Origin: Cyanobacteria bacterium M_surface_7_m2_040
GTDB taxonomy: Bacteria > Cyanobacteriota > Cyanobacteriia > PCC-6307 > Cyanobiaceae
Length of the DNA stretch: 5,725 bases
Direction: 5' to 3'
NCBI GenBank assembly: GCA_016882555.1
Contig: VGPQ01000103.1
Span: 1 to 5,725 of the forward strand
The position numbers and the translations under genes were made by a program. The notes below the pieces were generated by a model. It did not search any database. It saw only the letters and a program-made list of their open reading frames with translations, and had not been told where the DNA came from. Below, piece after piece: positions 1-5,725 of this stretch. How positions within the stretch are numbered: the stretch's first letter is position 1; each line of letters begins with the position of its first letter.

Positions 1-476
1 GAGCCCCCCTGGAGCGCCGCTCAGAACTGCTCGCGGCCCTGGTGCGGGCGCTGGGCGATCCGCGGCTTGAGCATGTGCAAGCGCTCAGCAGCCCCTGGGC
101 GATCACCACCCTGGAGCGGGCCCGGCCACGCTGGCCCCAAGCCGAGCTGGTGTTTGTGGTCGGCAGCGACCTCGCACCCCAGATTCCCAGCTGGCGCCAG
201 GTGCGTGCCGTGCTGCAGCACGGCCGCCTGGCGGTGGTGCCCCGTGCCGGCTGGCCCCTGCATCCAGAGGCGCTGGAGGCCCTGCAGCAGCTGGGGGGGC
301 GCGTGGAGGTGCTGGACCTGCCGATCCCGGCCAGCGCCAGCTCAGCCCTGCGGCAGCAGCCCGACCGCCAGCAGATTCCGGCGGCGGTCTGGTCGCTGAT
401 GCGGCAGCACAATCTCTATGGCCTGGGCGCGCAGACCGAGGCCAACGCCGCGAGCACCGCCACCAGCAGCCCCTAG
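1..476 (+). CDS. nadD: Nicotinate-nucleotide adenylyltransferase, 3' part (5' end outside window)
   Basis: This enzyme transfers AMP from ATP to nicotinate mononucleotide, giving nicotinate adenine dinucleotide, the penultimate step of NAD+ synthesis in the cytosol. The frame is open from base 3 to the TAG at 474-476, so the true start lies upstream; the internal GTG at 42 is not the start. Visible family features are the strand-loop VVGSDLAPQIPSW (bases 156-194), matching the usual hGxDnhxxhxxW segment of NadD. A C-terminal SASSALR (bases 333-353) sits where the family has its second nucleotide-binding motif (usually I-S-S-T/S-x-I-R). The chain ends in the typical helix and 'NLYGL', followed by an Ala/Thr/Ser-rich tail of about 16 residues. 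The N-terminal ATP-binding motif with its histidines is outside the window. The gene lies 3 bp before nadE, the next step of the pathway, which strongly supports the call. The relaxed second motif is the only oddity. Confidence 0.9.
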   Translation, partial: APLERRSELLAALVRALGDPRLEHVQALSSPWAITTLERARPRWPQAELVFVVGSDLAPQIPSWRQVRAVLQHGRLAVVPRAGWPLHPEALEALQQLGGRVEVLDLPIPASASSALRQQPDRQQIPAAVWSLMRQHNLYGLGAQTEANAASTATSSP

Positions 477-479
477 CCC

Positions 480-2246
480 ATGCACCTTGCCCTGGCCCAG
501 CTGAATCCCCTGGTGGGCGATCTGGAGGGCAACGCGGCGCGGTTGCTGGCTGCCGCCCAGCAGGCCACCGCCCTGGCCGGCGCTGAGGCCACAGCCGAGC
601 CGCTGCTGCTGGCGACGCCCGAGCTCAGCCTCTGGGGCTATCCACCCCGCGATCTGCTGCTGCGGCCCAGCCTGATCGCCCTGCAGGGGCGGCTGCTCGA
701 TCGGCTGAGCCGCGATCTGGCCGCCCAGCTGCCGCGCACCCAGCTGCTGGTGGGCATCGCCGAGCCGACGGGCGGCGCCAGCCTGCCGAATCTGTTCAAT
801 GCCGTGGCCCTGGTGACGGCAGACGGCTGGGGCGTGGTGTGCCGCAAGCAGCTGCTGCCCAGCTACGACGTGTTTGACGAGCGGCGCTATTTCCAGAGCG
901 CAGACCAACCCGCCCTGCTCGCGCTGGACGGGGTGCACCTGGGCCTGACCATCTGCGAAGACCTGTGGGTTGATAACGACCTGCTGCAGCAGCGGCTGGC
1001 CGGCCCCGATCCGATTGCGGCGCTGCAGCCACTGCGGCCTGATGTGCTGCTGAATCTGTCGGCGTCGCCGTTTGGCCGCGGCAAGCTGGCGCTGCGCCAG
1101 CAGCTGGCACGGCGCGCGGTCGAGCGCCTGAGCTGCCCGCTGGTCTACGTGAACCAGGTGGGAGGCAACGACGAGCTGGTGTTTGACGGCGCCAGCTTTG
1201 TGATGGCCAATCACCCACTGGCGCCGAAGCATCGCCCCCTACCGCTGCAGCAGCTGCAGCTGCGCTGCTGCTCTGAACAGGTGCAGCTGATCAGCGGCGA
1301 CAACGGCCCCACTGTCCAACCTGGTGGTGCAGGCTCCACCCAAGGGCAGCCGGCGCCCGAGCCGATCCCCAGCGACAGCGAACAGCTGTTTCGCGCCCTG
1401 GTGCTGGGGGTGGCCGACTACGCCCGCAAATGCGGCTTCCAGGCCGCCCTGCTGGGGCTGAGCGGCGGCATCGACTCAGCGCTGGTGGCGGTGATCGCCG
1501 CAGCCGCCCTGGGGGCCGAGCGAGTGCGGGCTTTGCTGCTGCCGTCGCCCTACAGCTCGCCCGGTTCGATCACCGACGCCCTCGCCCTGGCACAGCGGCT
1601 GGGCATCACCACCGCAACCCTGCCGATCGCAAGCCTGATGCAGGGCTTTGATCAGGCCCTGGAGCCCGCCCTGGGCGGAGTGCCCAGCGGTGTGAGCGCC
1701 GAAAACCTGCAATCGCGCATCCGCGGCAGCCTGCTGATGGCGGTCGCCAACCAGGAAGGCCAGCTGCTGCTGTCCACCGGCAACAAATCGGAGCTGGCGG
1801 TGGGCTACTGCACCCTCTACGGCGACATGAACGGCGGCCTGGCGGTGATCGGGGATCTGTACAAGACCACGGTGTTTGAGCTGTGCGACTGGCTCGACAG
1901 CCCGGCTGCCGCTGCCTGCCGAGCAGAGCTGGGCCTGCCCGCCGGCGGCGAGCTGATCGGCGCGGCGATCCGCCACAAACCCCCCAGCGCCGAGCTGCGG
2001 CCCGATCAACAGGACAGCGATTCGCTGCCCAATTACGCCGTGCTGGATCCAGTGCTCAAGGCGCTGATCGAACAGCACCGCAGCCCCGAAGAGCTGATCG
2101 CAGGTGGCAGCGATGCCGCCCTTGCCGAGCGGGTGATGGGCCTGCTGCGGCGGGCTGAGTTCAAACGCCGCCAGGCCCCACCGGTACTCAAAGTGAGCCG
2201 GCGCTCGTTTGGCACGGGCTGGCGCATGCCGATCGCAGCGGGCTAA
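480..2246 (+). CDS. nadE: Glutamine-dependent NAD+ synthetase (complete, 588 aa)
   Basis: NadE amidates nicotinate adenine dinucleotide to NAD+, using ATP and ammonia released from glutamine. Residues 1 to about 265 form a nitrilase-type glutaminase domain with the full triad: Glu48 (PELSLWGYPPRD), Lys123 (CRKQLLPSYDVFDERRYF) and Cys159 (LTICEDLW). Residues about 298-588 form the synthetase domain, with the ATP-pyrophosphatase P-loop SGGIDS at 328-333, LLLPSPYSS at 352-360, STGNKSEL at 432-439, GDLYKT at 458-463 and a C-terminal FKRRQAPPVLKVSRRSFG. A Gly/Pro/Gln-rich stretch (about 272-298) links the domains. The length fits the fused bacterial form, so no separate glutaminase is needed. The ATG at 480 is chosen because the protein begins directly with the first nitrilase strand (MHLALAQLNP) and lies 3 bp after the nadD stop. 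No Shine-Dalgarno is visible, so coupled translation with nadD is likely. Confidence 0.97.
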   Translation: MHLALAQLNPLVGDLEGNAARLLAAAQQATALAGAEATAEPLLLATPELSLWGYPPRDLLLRPSLIALQGRLLDRLSRDLAAQLPRTQLLVGIAEPTGGASLPNLFNAVALVTADGWGVVCRKQLLPSYDVFDERRYFQSADQPALLALDGVHLGLTICEDLWVDNDLLQQRLAGPDPIAALQPLRPDVLLNLSASPFGRGKLALRQQLARRAVERLSCPLVYVNQVGGNDELVFDGASFVMANHPLAPKHRPLPLQQLQLRCCSEQVQLISGDNGPTVQPGGAGSTQGQPAPEPIPSDSEQLFRALVLGVADYARKCGFQAALLGLSGGIDSALVAVIAAAALGAERVRALLLPSPYSSPGSITDALALAQRLGITTATLPIASLMQGFDQALEPALGGVPSGVSAENLQSRIRGSLLMAVANQEGQLLLSTGNKSELAVGYCTLYGDMNGGLAVIGDLYKTTVFELCDWLDSPAAAACRAELGLPAGGELIGAAIRHKPPSAELRPDQQDSDSLPNYAVLDPVLKALIEQHRSPEELIAGGSDAALAERVMGLLRRAEFKRRQAPPVLKVSRRSFGTGWRMPIAAG

Positions 2247-2249
2247 GGC

Positions 2250-2290
2250 CTCCAGCGTGGCCAGCTGCGGGCGGGGGCGCCAAGCTGGAG
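2250..2290 (+). repeat. Weak inverted repeat in the nadE-ald gap
   Basis: CTCCAGC at 2250-2256 is the reverse complement of GCTGGAG at 2284-2290. Nested inside, CCAGCT at 2261-2266 pairs with AGCTGG at 2283-2288. The two pairings share the 3' arm and so exclude each other. No T-run follows, and the loops are long (27 and 16 nt), so this is a poor intrinsic terminator. At this base composition short GC-rich inverted repeats occur by chance. It is recorded only because it lies in the sole sizeable gap of the plus-strand cluster (2247-2351), where nothing else was recognised. Confidence 0.2.
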
Positions 2291-2351
2291 CCAGACCCGC
2301 ACCGCTCGCCCCATGGCCGCCCCTGGCAGCGCCCCAACCCTGGCCAGAGCG

Positions 2352-3464
2352 ATGGCCAGCATTGGCGTGCCGCGTGAGATCAAGCGCGACGAGCAGCGCG
2401 TGGCCCTCACCCCCGATGGCGCCCGCGAGCTGGTGAGCCAGGGGATGGAGGTGCGCATCGAAAGCGGCGCCGGCCTGGGGGCGGGCATCGGCGACGACGA
2501 CTATGCCGCCGTGGGGGCGCGGGTCGTCGGCCGCGACGACGCCTGGGGTGCCCACCTGGTGGTCAAGGTCAAGGAGCCCCAACCCGAAGAATTCGCCTAC
2601 CTGCGGCCCGACCAGGTGCTGTTCACCTACCTGCACCTGGCCGCCTACACCGAGGTGGGCCGCGCCCTGCTGGAGGCCGGCACCACCGCCGTGGCCTACG
2701 AGACCGTGCAGCTCGACGACGGCAGCCTGCCGCTGCTGGCGCCGATGAGCGAGATCGCCGGCCGGCTGGCCACCCAGGTGGGGGCCTACCTGCTGGAACG
2801 CCCCCACGGCGGCCGGGGCATCCTCATCGGCGGCTGCACCGGTGTGCGGCCCGCCCGGGTGGTGGTGCTGGGAGCCGGCAGCGTCGGCTGGAATGCCGCG
2901 CGCATCGCCGCGGCCATGGACGCCGAGGTGTTTCTGCTGGACCGCTCACCGCAGCGGCTGCGCCAGCTCGAAGCCGATCGCCGCGGCCGGCTGGTGAGCC
3001 TGGTGAGCAGCAGCAGCCTGATCGAACGCCTGGTGCCCGGCGCCGACCTGGTGATCGGAGCGGTGCTCACCCCGGGCGGCCGTGCCCCCACCCTGGTGAG
3101 CGAGGCGCTGGTGCAGCAGATGAAACCGGGTTCCGTGGTGGTCGATGTGGCGATCGACCAGGGCGGCTGCATCGCCACCAGCCGCGAGACCACCCACACC
3201 GAACCCACCTTCACCATGCACGGCGTGCAGCACTACGCCGTCGGCAACATGCCGGGGGCCGTGCCCTTCACCTCGACCGAGGCGCTGATGAGCGTCACCC
3301 TGCCCTACATCCTGGTGATGGCGGGCCGCGGGCTGACGGAGGCCTTCACCGACCGGCCCGAGCTGGTCAGCGGGCTGAACACCATCGGCGGTGCCGTGTG
3401 CCACCCCGGCGTGGCCAAGGCCCTGGGCGTGCAGCCGCGCCACCCGATGGCCTGCCTGCGCTGA
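2352..3464 (+). CDS. ald: Alanine dehydrogenase (NAD+), 370 aa
   Basis: The enzyme interconverts L-alanine and pyruvate plus ammonia with NAD(H), linking nitrogen and carbon metabolism. Numbered from the ATG at 2352, it shows the family's catalytic and binding residues: Arg16 (EQRVALTP), Lys74 (KVKEP), His95 (TYLHLA), Asp269 (VDVAIDQGG) and Asn299 (VGNMPGAVP). The Rossmann loop is GAGSVG at 174-179, with Asp197 at the end of the next strand, as expected for NAD rather than NADP. The length and the opening [11 protein letters not shown] match alanine dehydrogenases, so 2352 is preferred. An in-frame ATG at 2313 would add 13 low-complexity residues (MAAPGSAPTLARA) and cannot be excluded; neither start has a clear Shine-Dalgarno. 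Two small departures from the usual family sequence are VPFTST where VPRTST is common, and [10 protein letters not shown] with Ala at a position often Glu. The gene follows nadE on the same strand and its stop lies 4 bp from the stop of the convergent DUF3326 gene. Confidence 0.95.
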   Translation: MASIGVPREIKRDEQRVALTPDGARELVSQGMEVRIESGAGLGAGIGDDDYAAVGARVVGRDDAWGAHLVVKVKEPQPEEFAYLRPDQVLFTYLHLAAYTEVGRALLEAGTTAVAYETVQLDDGSLPLLAPMSEIAGRLATQVGAYLLERPHGGRGILIGGCTGVRPARVVVLGAGSVGWNAARIAAAMDAEVFLLDRSPQRLRQLEADRRGRLVSLVSSSSLIERLVPGADLVIGAVLTPGGRAPTLVSEALVQQMKPGSVVVDVAIDQGGCIATSRETTHTEPTFTMHGVQHYAVGNMPGAVPFTSTEALMSVTLPYILVMAGRGLTEAFTDRPELVSGLNTIGGAVCHPGVAKALGVQPRHPMACLR

Positions 3465-3468
3465 AGGG

Positions 3469-4629
3469 TCAGGACAAGGAAACCAAGGGGCGTAGCAGGC
3501 TCTCGGGATTGAGTCCCTCCCGCAACGCCAGCACCAACCCCGCCGCCTCGCTGTAGCTGCGCGCCGGCAGCACGGTGCACCCCGCCGCCTCGAGGCCCAG
3601 CGCCGCCGCGGTGACGTTGAGCAGGCAGGGGTTCGCCACCGTGATCAGCGGCACCCCCCGCTCGGCAGCCGCCAGCACCGCAGCCCCTCCCAGGGCGCCG
3701 GCTGGCGCCACCACCGCCGCCAACGCCTGCGGGGTGATCAAGGGCGTATCGGCTCCAGCACAATCGAGCCCTGGGTTGCCAGCGAGCCCTGGGTTGCCAG
3801 CTGTCGTGGCCGCAGCCCCCTCCACTGGCACAGCCCCAACCCGAGGCCCAGCCAGCCGCCAATCCATCAGATCCGGCGCCCGGCTCAACCCCACCAGCAC
3901 ACAGGGCAGGAAGGTATGGCCCAGCTCTTCGCCGGCGGCGCGCGGGTCGAGACCGGGATCGAGCGGCAAGGGGCTCAGGGCCGGCGCGTGGGCACAGGGG
4001 ATGCCGAGATGGTCGCCGAGCAGATGGCTGATCACCGCCTCGGCACCGGCCAGGGCATCCACGCCGCTGCCGGCGCGGTAGGCCTCCAAGGCGGGACTGC
4101 CGGCATCATCAGGAAAGCGCGCCACCACAGCGATGGCCGTGGCACCAGCAGCCCGCAGCCGCTCCCCCGCCCGCAGCAGGGCATCAGGACGCTCAAGGCG
4201 GCCCCAGCTGGCGCCGCTAGGGCCGCGGTGCAGGCTCACCCCCAGGGGAGCGTCGGTGCTCAGCACCGGGCCGATCGTCAGGCCCAGGGCCGCGCGGCAG
4301 GCATCGGCCGCCTGCAGATGGCGCGCCTTCAGCTCCGGTTCGATCGCCGCATCGAGCAACAGGCCCACCCGCTGGCGGCGCACCGGCCGCAGGGCCAGCT
4401 GGCAGGCCGAAAAACGGTCGAGCGCCCAGCCCTCGACGTAGTGAATGCGCGAATCGCTCCAATAGAGCGCTGCCGCGTTCATCACGTTGGGGTGGGTGAT
4501 CAGGCTGCCGCTGGCCGCCGCCAACAGCCTGGCCACCGGCAGACCATCACCGGCATAGCCTCCCTGCTCGCAACCGATGCCGGTGGGGATCACCAGCATC
4601 GTGACTAGGGGGGGCGTGGCTACGGCCAT
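3469..4629 (-). CDS. DUF3326 family protein of unknown function, 386 aa
   Basis: The function is unknown; DUF3326 proteins are typical of cyanobacteria. The call rests on the conserved N-terminal block PTGIGCEQGGYAGD (residues 15-28) followed by SLITHPNVMNAA (42-53) and HYVEGWALDRF (63-73). Further blocks are STDAPLGVSLHRGPSG (124-139), GSGVDALAGAEAVISHLLG (187-205), EELGHTFLPCVLVGLSRAP (234-252) and a C-terminal ITVANPCLLNVTAAALG (329-345). Cysteines 20, 212, 243 and 335 sit in or next to these blocks. No signal peptide or clear membrane span is seen, so a soluble protein is inferred. A low-complexity segment (about 268-296) contains a duplicated AGNPGL. The ATG at 4629 overlaps the upstream stop as TGATG, which favours this start over Met11 (4599), where the conserved region begins. 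It is the last gene of a three-gene overlapping set with a ferredoxin, hinting at a redox role, and ends 4 bp from ald. Confidence 0.9.
   Translation of the reverse strand: MAVATPPLVTMLVIPTGIGCEQGGYAGDGLPVARLLAAASGSLITHPNVMNAAALYWSDSRIHYVEGWALDRFSACQLALRPVRRQRVGLLLDAAIEPELKARHLQAADACRAALGLTIGPVLSTDAPLGVSLHRGPSGASWGRLERPDALLRAGERLRAAGATAIAVVARFPDDAGSPALEAYRAGSGVDALAGAEAVISHLLGDHLGIPCAHAPALSPLPLDPGLDPRAAGEELGHTFLPCVLVGLSRAPDLMDWRLAGPRVGAVPVEGAAATTAGNPGLAGNPGLDCAGADTPLITPQALAAVVAPAGALGGAAVLAAAERGVPLITVANPCLLNVTAAALGLEAAGCTVLPARSYSEAAGLVLALREGLNPESLLRPLVSLS
3765..3801. repeat. Perfect 18-bp tandem duplication inside the DUF3326 gene
   Basis: The unit CGAGCCCTGGGTTGCCAG occurs at 3765-3782 and again, identical, at 3783-3800; the periodicity holds one base further. 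Because 18 is a multiple of three, it duplicates six residues on the minus strand (NPGLAGNPGL, residues 279-288) without breaking the frame. It falls in the Ala/Gly/Pro-rich variable segment between the VGLSRAP and the C-terminal NPCLLNVT blocks. Exact identity, including third codon positions, suggests a recent slippage or duplication event. Confidence 0.95.
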
Positions 4630-4631
4630 CA
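4627..4631 (-). promoter_or_regulatory. TGATG stop/start overlap (small protein to DUF3326)
   Basis: On the minus strand the TGA of the 68-residue gene (4631-4629) shares its last base with the ATG of the DUF3326 gene (4629-4627). Such one-base overlaps usually mean that the downstream gene is translated by re-initiation. No convincing Shine-Dalgarno lies just upstream, which fits coupling and supports choosing this ATG. Confidence 0.75.
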
Positions 4632-4835
4632 GGGGCGGGCCGCCTGCAGCACCACGGCCTCAAGCGTCAGCAGCACGGGCTCGCTGCCGGCCTCGACCGC
4701 CGTGATCGCCCAGCGCAAGGGGCGCCCATGGGGGGCAAGCGCCGCCTCGATCTGGGGCAGCAGCGGGCCTGGCCCGCGCTCAAGCTGCAACTCAAGCGGC
4801 AGCAGCAGCGGGACGCCTGGCTGATCAGCCGTCAT
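4629..4835 (-). CDS. Small hypothetical protein (68 aa) between ferredoxin and DUF3326 genes
   Basis: I do not recognise a named family. The 68 residues start MTADQPGV and are rich in Leu, Ala and Pro, with a few acidic residues and no cysteine. A strand-like PLLLPLELQLERG (about 8-20) precedes an amphipathic LLPQIEAALAPHG (25-37), and then strand-like LRWAITAVEAG (40-50) and LLTLEAVVLQ (55-64). This suggests a small soluble alpha/beta domain rather than a membrane protein. It is believed to be real because its ATG overlaps the ferredoxin stop as ATGA (4835-4832) and its TGA overlaps the DUF3326 start. Two exact overlaps in a row on one strand are unlikely for a chance frame. It may be an accessory subunit or chaperone for one of its neighbours, but that is inference from position only. 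Confidence 0.75.
   Translation of the reverse strand: MTADQPGVPLLLPLELQLERGPGPLLPQIEAALAPHGRPLRWAITAVEAGSEPVLLTLEAVVLQAARP
4832..4835 (-). promoter_or_regulatory. ATGA start/stop overlap (ferredoxin to small protein)
   Basis: On the minus strand ATG (4835-4833) of the 68-residue gene overlaps the TGA (4834-4832) ending the ferredoxin gene by two bases, forming the classic four-base ATGA junction of translationally coupled genes. It fixes the start of the small gene, for which no good Shine-Dalgarno is seen. Confidence 0.8.
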
Positions 4836-5161
4836 TTCTGGTAGCGGCCGAACTGGGCTTCATACAGGGCATCCTCCTGGCCCGCCTCCAGGCTGAGGTC
4901 GCTGCGCGGAAACGCCACGCACAGCAGTGCATAGCCCTGCTGCTGCAGCTCGGCCTTGACCCCCATGGCATCGGGTTGATGCACACTGCCACTGCTGATG
5001 CGAGCCGCACAGGTGGTGCACACCCCCGAGCAACACGAGCTCGGCAGCATCACCCCGGCCGCCTCGGCCGCCGCCAGCACCGTCTGGTCGCTGCGGCAGG
5101 GGAAGCTGTGGGTGCTGCCCTCAAAGGTAGCGGTGACCTGAAACGTGGTGGACTCGCTCAC
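4832..5161 (-). CDS. Plant-type [2Fe-2S] ferredoxin, 109 aa
   Basis: This is a small soluble electron carrier with a single [2Fe-2S] cluster. The four ligands are Cys43, Cys48, Cys51 and Cys81, in the plant-type spacing C-x4-C-x2-C-x29-C, inside LPSSCCSGVCTTC and GYALLCVAFP. An N-terminal beta-grasp portion (FQVTATFEG, then TVLAAAEAAGVMLP) precedes them. Residue 44, usually Arg or Lys in photosynthetic PetF, is here an additional Cys next to ligand Cys43. The tail after the last Cys (ending EAQFGRYQK) is longer than in the main photosynthetic ferredoxin, so this is probably one of the specialised cyanobacterial ferredoxins rather than the major photosystem I acceptor. The start is GTG at 5161. 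An in-frame TGA at 5176-5174 leaves no other usual start codon upstream, and GGAGG at 5190-5186 is too far away to serve it. No clear -10 box is seen in the 62-bp gap upstream. Confidence 0.93.
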   Translation of the reverse strand: MSESTTFQVTATFEGSTHSFPCRSDQTVLAAAEAAGVMLPSSCCSGVCTTCAARISSGSVHQPDAMGVKAELQQQGYALLCVAFPRSDLSLEAGQEDALYEAQFGRYQK

Positions 5162-5223
5162 AGCCGTCGGAATTCACCGCCCCATCCTCCCAGCTCAGTC
5201 TTCCGGGCTGCGCGGCATCCCGC

Positions 5224-5725
5224 TCACAACTGCTGCCAGTGGCTGGGGTGGGGGGCCAGATACTCGCCGGGGTCGGTCGCCTCGGCTGCAGCGGTGAGCA
5301 CCAGGTCGAGGCTGATCGAGGCCCGCAGTGCATCACTGCTGGCATTGGGCAGCACCGCGTGATCCAGACAGGAGGGGAACAGCAGCAGCAGACCTGCGCG
5401 CGGCGCCACATCCACCCATGGCTGGGTCCAGCTGGAGGGACCCAACGGTCCGCCGTGGCCAACGGCCATCCCAGGCACCAGTTCATTGAGCTGGCGCTGG
5501 GGCCAGAAGCGCAGGCAACCGCAATCACCGCTGCCATCCCCGCTGAGGTAGTACACCGCACTCAAATGGGCATTGGGGTGGTGATGCCGCCCCACCACCT
5601 GATCAGCCTCGCTGAGCACCGGCCAGCAACGCTGAATGTGCAGTGCCACCTGAGCCAGATCGAACCCCAGCTGCTGCAGATATAGACGCGCCTGCGCCGA
5701 TAGCGCGGTGATCAGGGGGGCAAAC
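5224..5725 (-). CDS. 2OG-Fe(II) oxygenase-like protein, C-terminal part (5' end outside window)
   Basis: The frame is open from the right edge (FAPLITALSAQARLYLQQLG) down to TGA at 5226-5224; the true start lies beyond the window, and the GTG at 5649 is internal. It resembles the putative 2-oxoglutarate/Fe(II) oxygenases of the PF13759 / TIGR02466 type. A His-rich iron-site segment, RHHHPNAHLSAVYYLSGD, covers bases 5589-5536, matching the family's HxHPxxxhSGVYYh pattern. A distal His is in GLLLLFPSCLDHAVLPN (His at 5361-5359), followed 12 residues later by Arg in LRASISLDL, the usual 2-oxoglutarate carboxylate anchor. Such enzymes hydroxylate or oxidise a substrate using O2 and 2-oxoglutarate; the substrate here is unknown. 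Relatives occur in picocyanobacteria and their phages. It is on the same strand as the ferredoxin gene, 62 bp upstream, so it could share a transcript, but the gap is larger than those inside the overlapping trio. Confidence 0.8.
   Translation of the reverse strand, partial: FAPLITALSAQARLYLQQLGFDLAQVALHIQRCWPVLSEADQVVGRHHHPNAHLSAVYYLSGDGSGDCGCLRFWPQRQLNELVPGMAVGHGGPLGPSSWTQPWVDVAPRAGLLLLFPSCLDHAVLPNASSDALRASISLDLVLTAAAEATDPGEYLAPHPSHWQQL

Noticed and set aside
342..1232. A 296-codon minus-strand frame opposite nadD/nadE.
   Set aside because: It is Gln/Arg/Ala-rich without recognisable domains and is fully antisense to the nitrilase domain of nadE; a composition shadow.
1247..1271. Inverted repeat GCAGCAGC / GCTGCTGC with a 9-nt loop inside nadE.
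   Set aside because: It encodes Leu-Gln-rich residues with CTG and CAG codons, which automatically create such palindromes; no sign of regulatory use inside the coding frame.
1476..2807. A 443-codon open frame on the minus strand opposite the end of nadE and the start of ald.
   Set aside because: It spans two well-recognised genes and their gap, its product is low-complexity (His, Gln, Ala and Gly rich) with no motif, and long antisense frames are expected at this G+C content.
3470..3530. Possible terminator hairpin GGGA-TTGAG-TCCC downstream of ald.
   Set aside because: The stem is only four base pairs, no T-run follows, and it lies inside the DUF3326 coding region.
3916..4608. A 230-codon plus-strand frame opposite the DUF3326 gene.
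   Set aside because: The minus-strand reading has conserved family blocks; this product is a Gln/Arg/Ala/Gly-rich mirror with no motif.
5121..5561. A 146-codon minus-strand frame spanning the oxygenase end, the gap and the start of the ferredoxin gene.
   Set aside because: It overlaps two genes whose own frames show cluster and iron-site motifs, and it has none itself.
1..5725. Search by eye for HIP1 octamers, CRISPR repeats, tRNA genes and insertion sequence ends.
   Set aside because: Only near matches to GCGATCGC (for example CCGATCGC and GCGATCGA) were seen, and no spaced repeats, cloverleaf-like segments or transposase genes.

Overview
This window is a gene-dense, very GC-rich stretch (by eye clearly above 60 % G+C, with strong G/C preference at third codon positions). 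The protein families point to an alpha-cyanobacterium of the Cyanobium / freshwater-brackish Synechococcus type. The pointers are a DUF3326 protein, a plant-type [2Fe-2S] ferredoxin and a small picocyanobacteria-like hypothetical protein, together with the absence of any perfect HIP1 octamer (GCGATCGC). HIP1 is abundant in many other cyanobacteria but rare in the marine Synechococcus/Prochlorococcus lineage. The assignment is an inference from protein flavour and composition, since there is no rRNA in the window.

Left half, plus strand (1-3464): the 3' part of nadD, complete nadE, and complete ald. NadD and NadE catalyse the last two steps of NAD+ synthesis (nicotinate mononucleotide to nicotinate adenine dinucleotide to NAD+). 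Only 3 bp separate them, so they are almost certainly co-transcribed. The NAD-linked alanine dehydrogenase follows after about 105 bp (66 bp if a less likely upstream ATG is used).

Right half, minus strand (5725 down to 3469): read in transcription order, a 2OG-Fe(II) oxygenase-like gene that enters from the right edge, a 62-bp gap, then three tightly overlapping genes. These are a plant-type [2Fe-2S] ferredoxin (GTG start), a 68-residue hypothetical protein, and a DUF3326 protein. The stop/start overlaps (ATGA, then TGATG) indicate translational coupling, so the trio probably works together, although its function is not known. The DUF3326 gene carries a perfect in-frame 18-bp tandem duplication.

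The two halves converge, with only 4 bp between the ald stop and the DUF3326 stop. There is no RNA gene, CRISPR array, insertion sequence or gene-free stretch over 300 bp. No convincing promoter or factor-independent terminator was seen. The most interesting item is the coupled ferredoxin / small protein / DUF3326 cassette, a plausible uncharacterised redox module. The rest looks like ordinary core genome.
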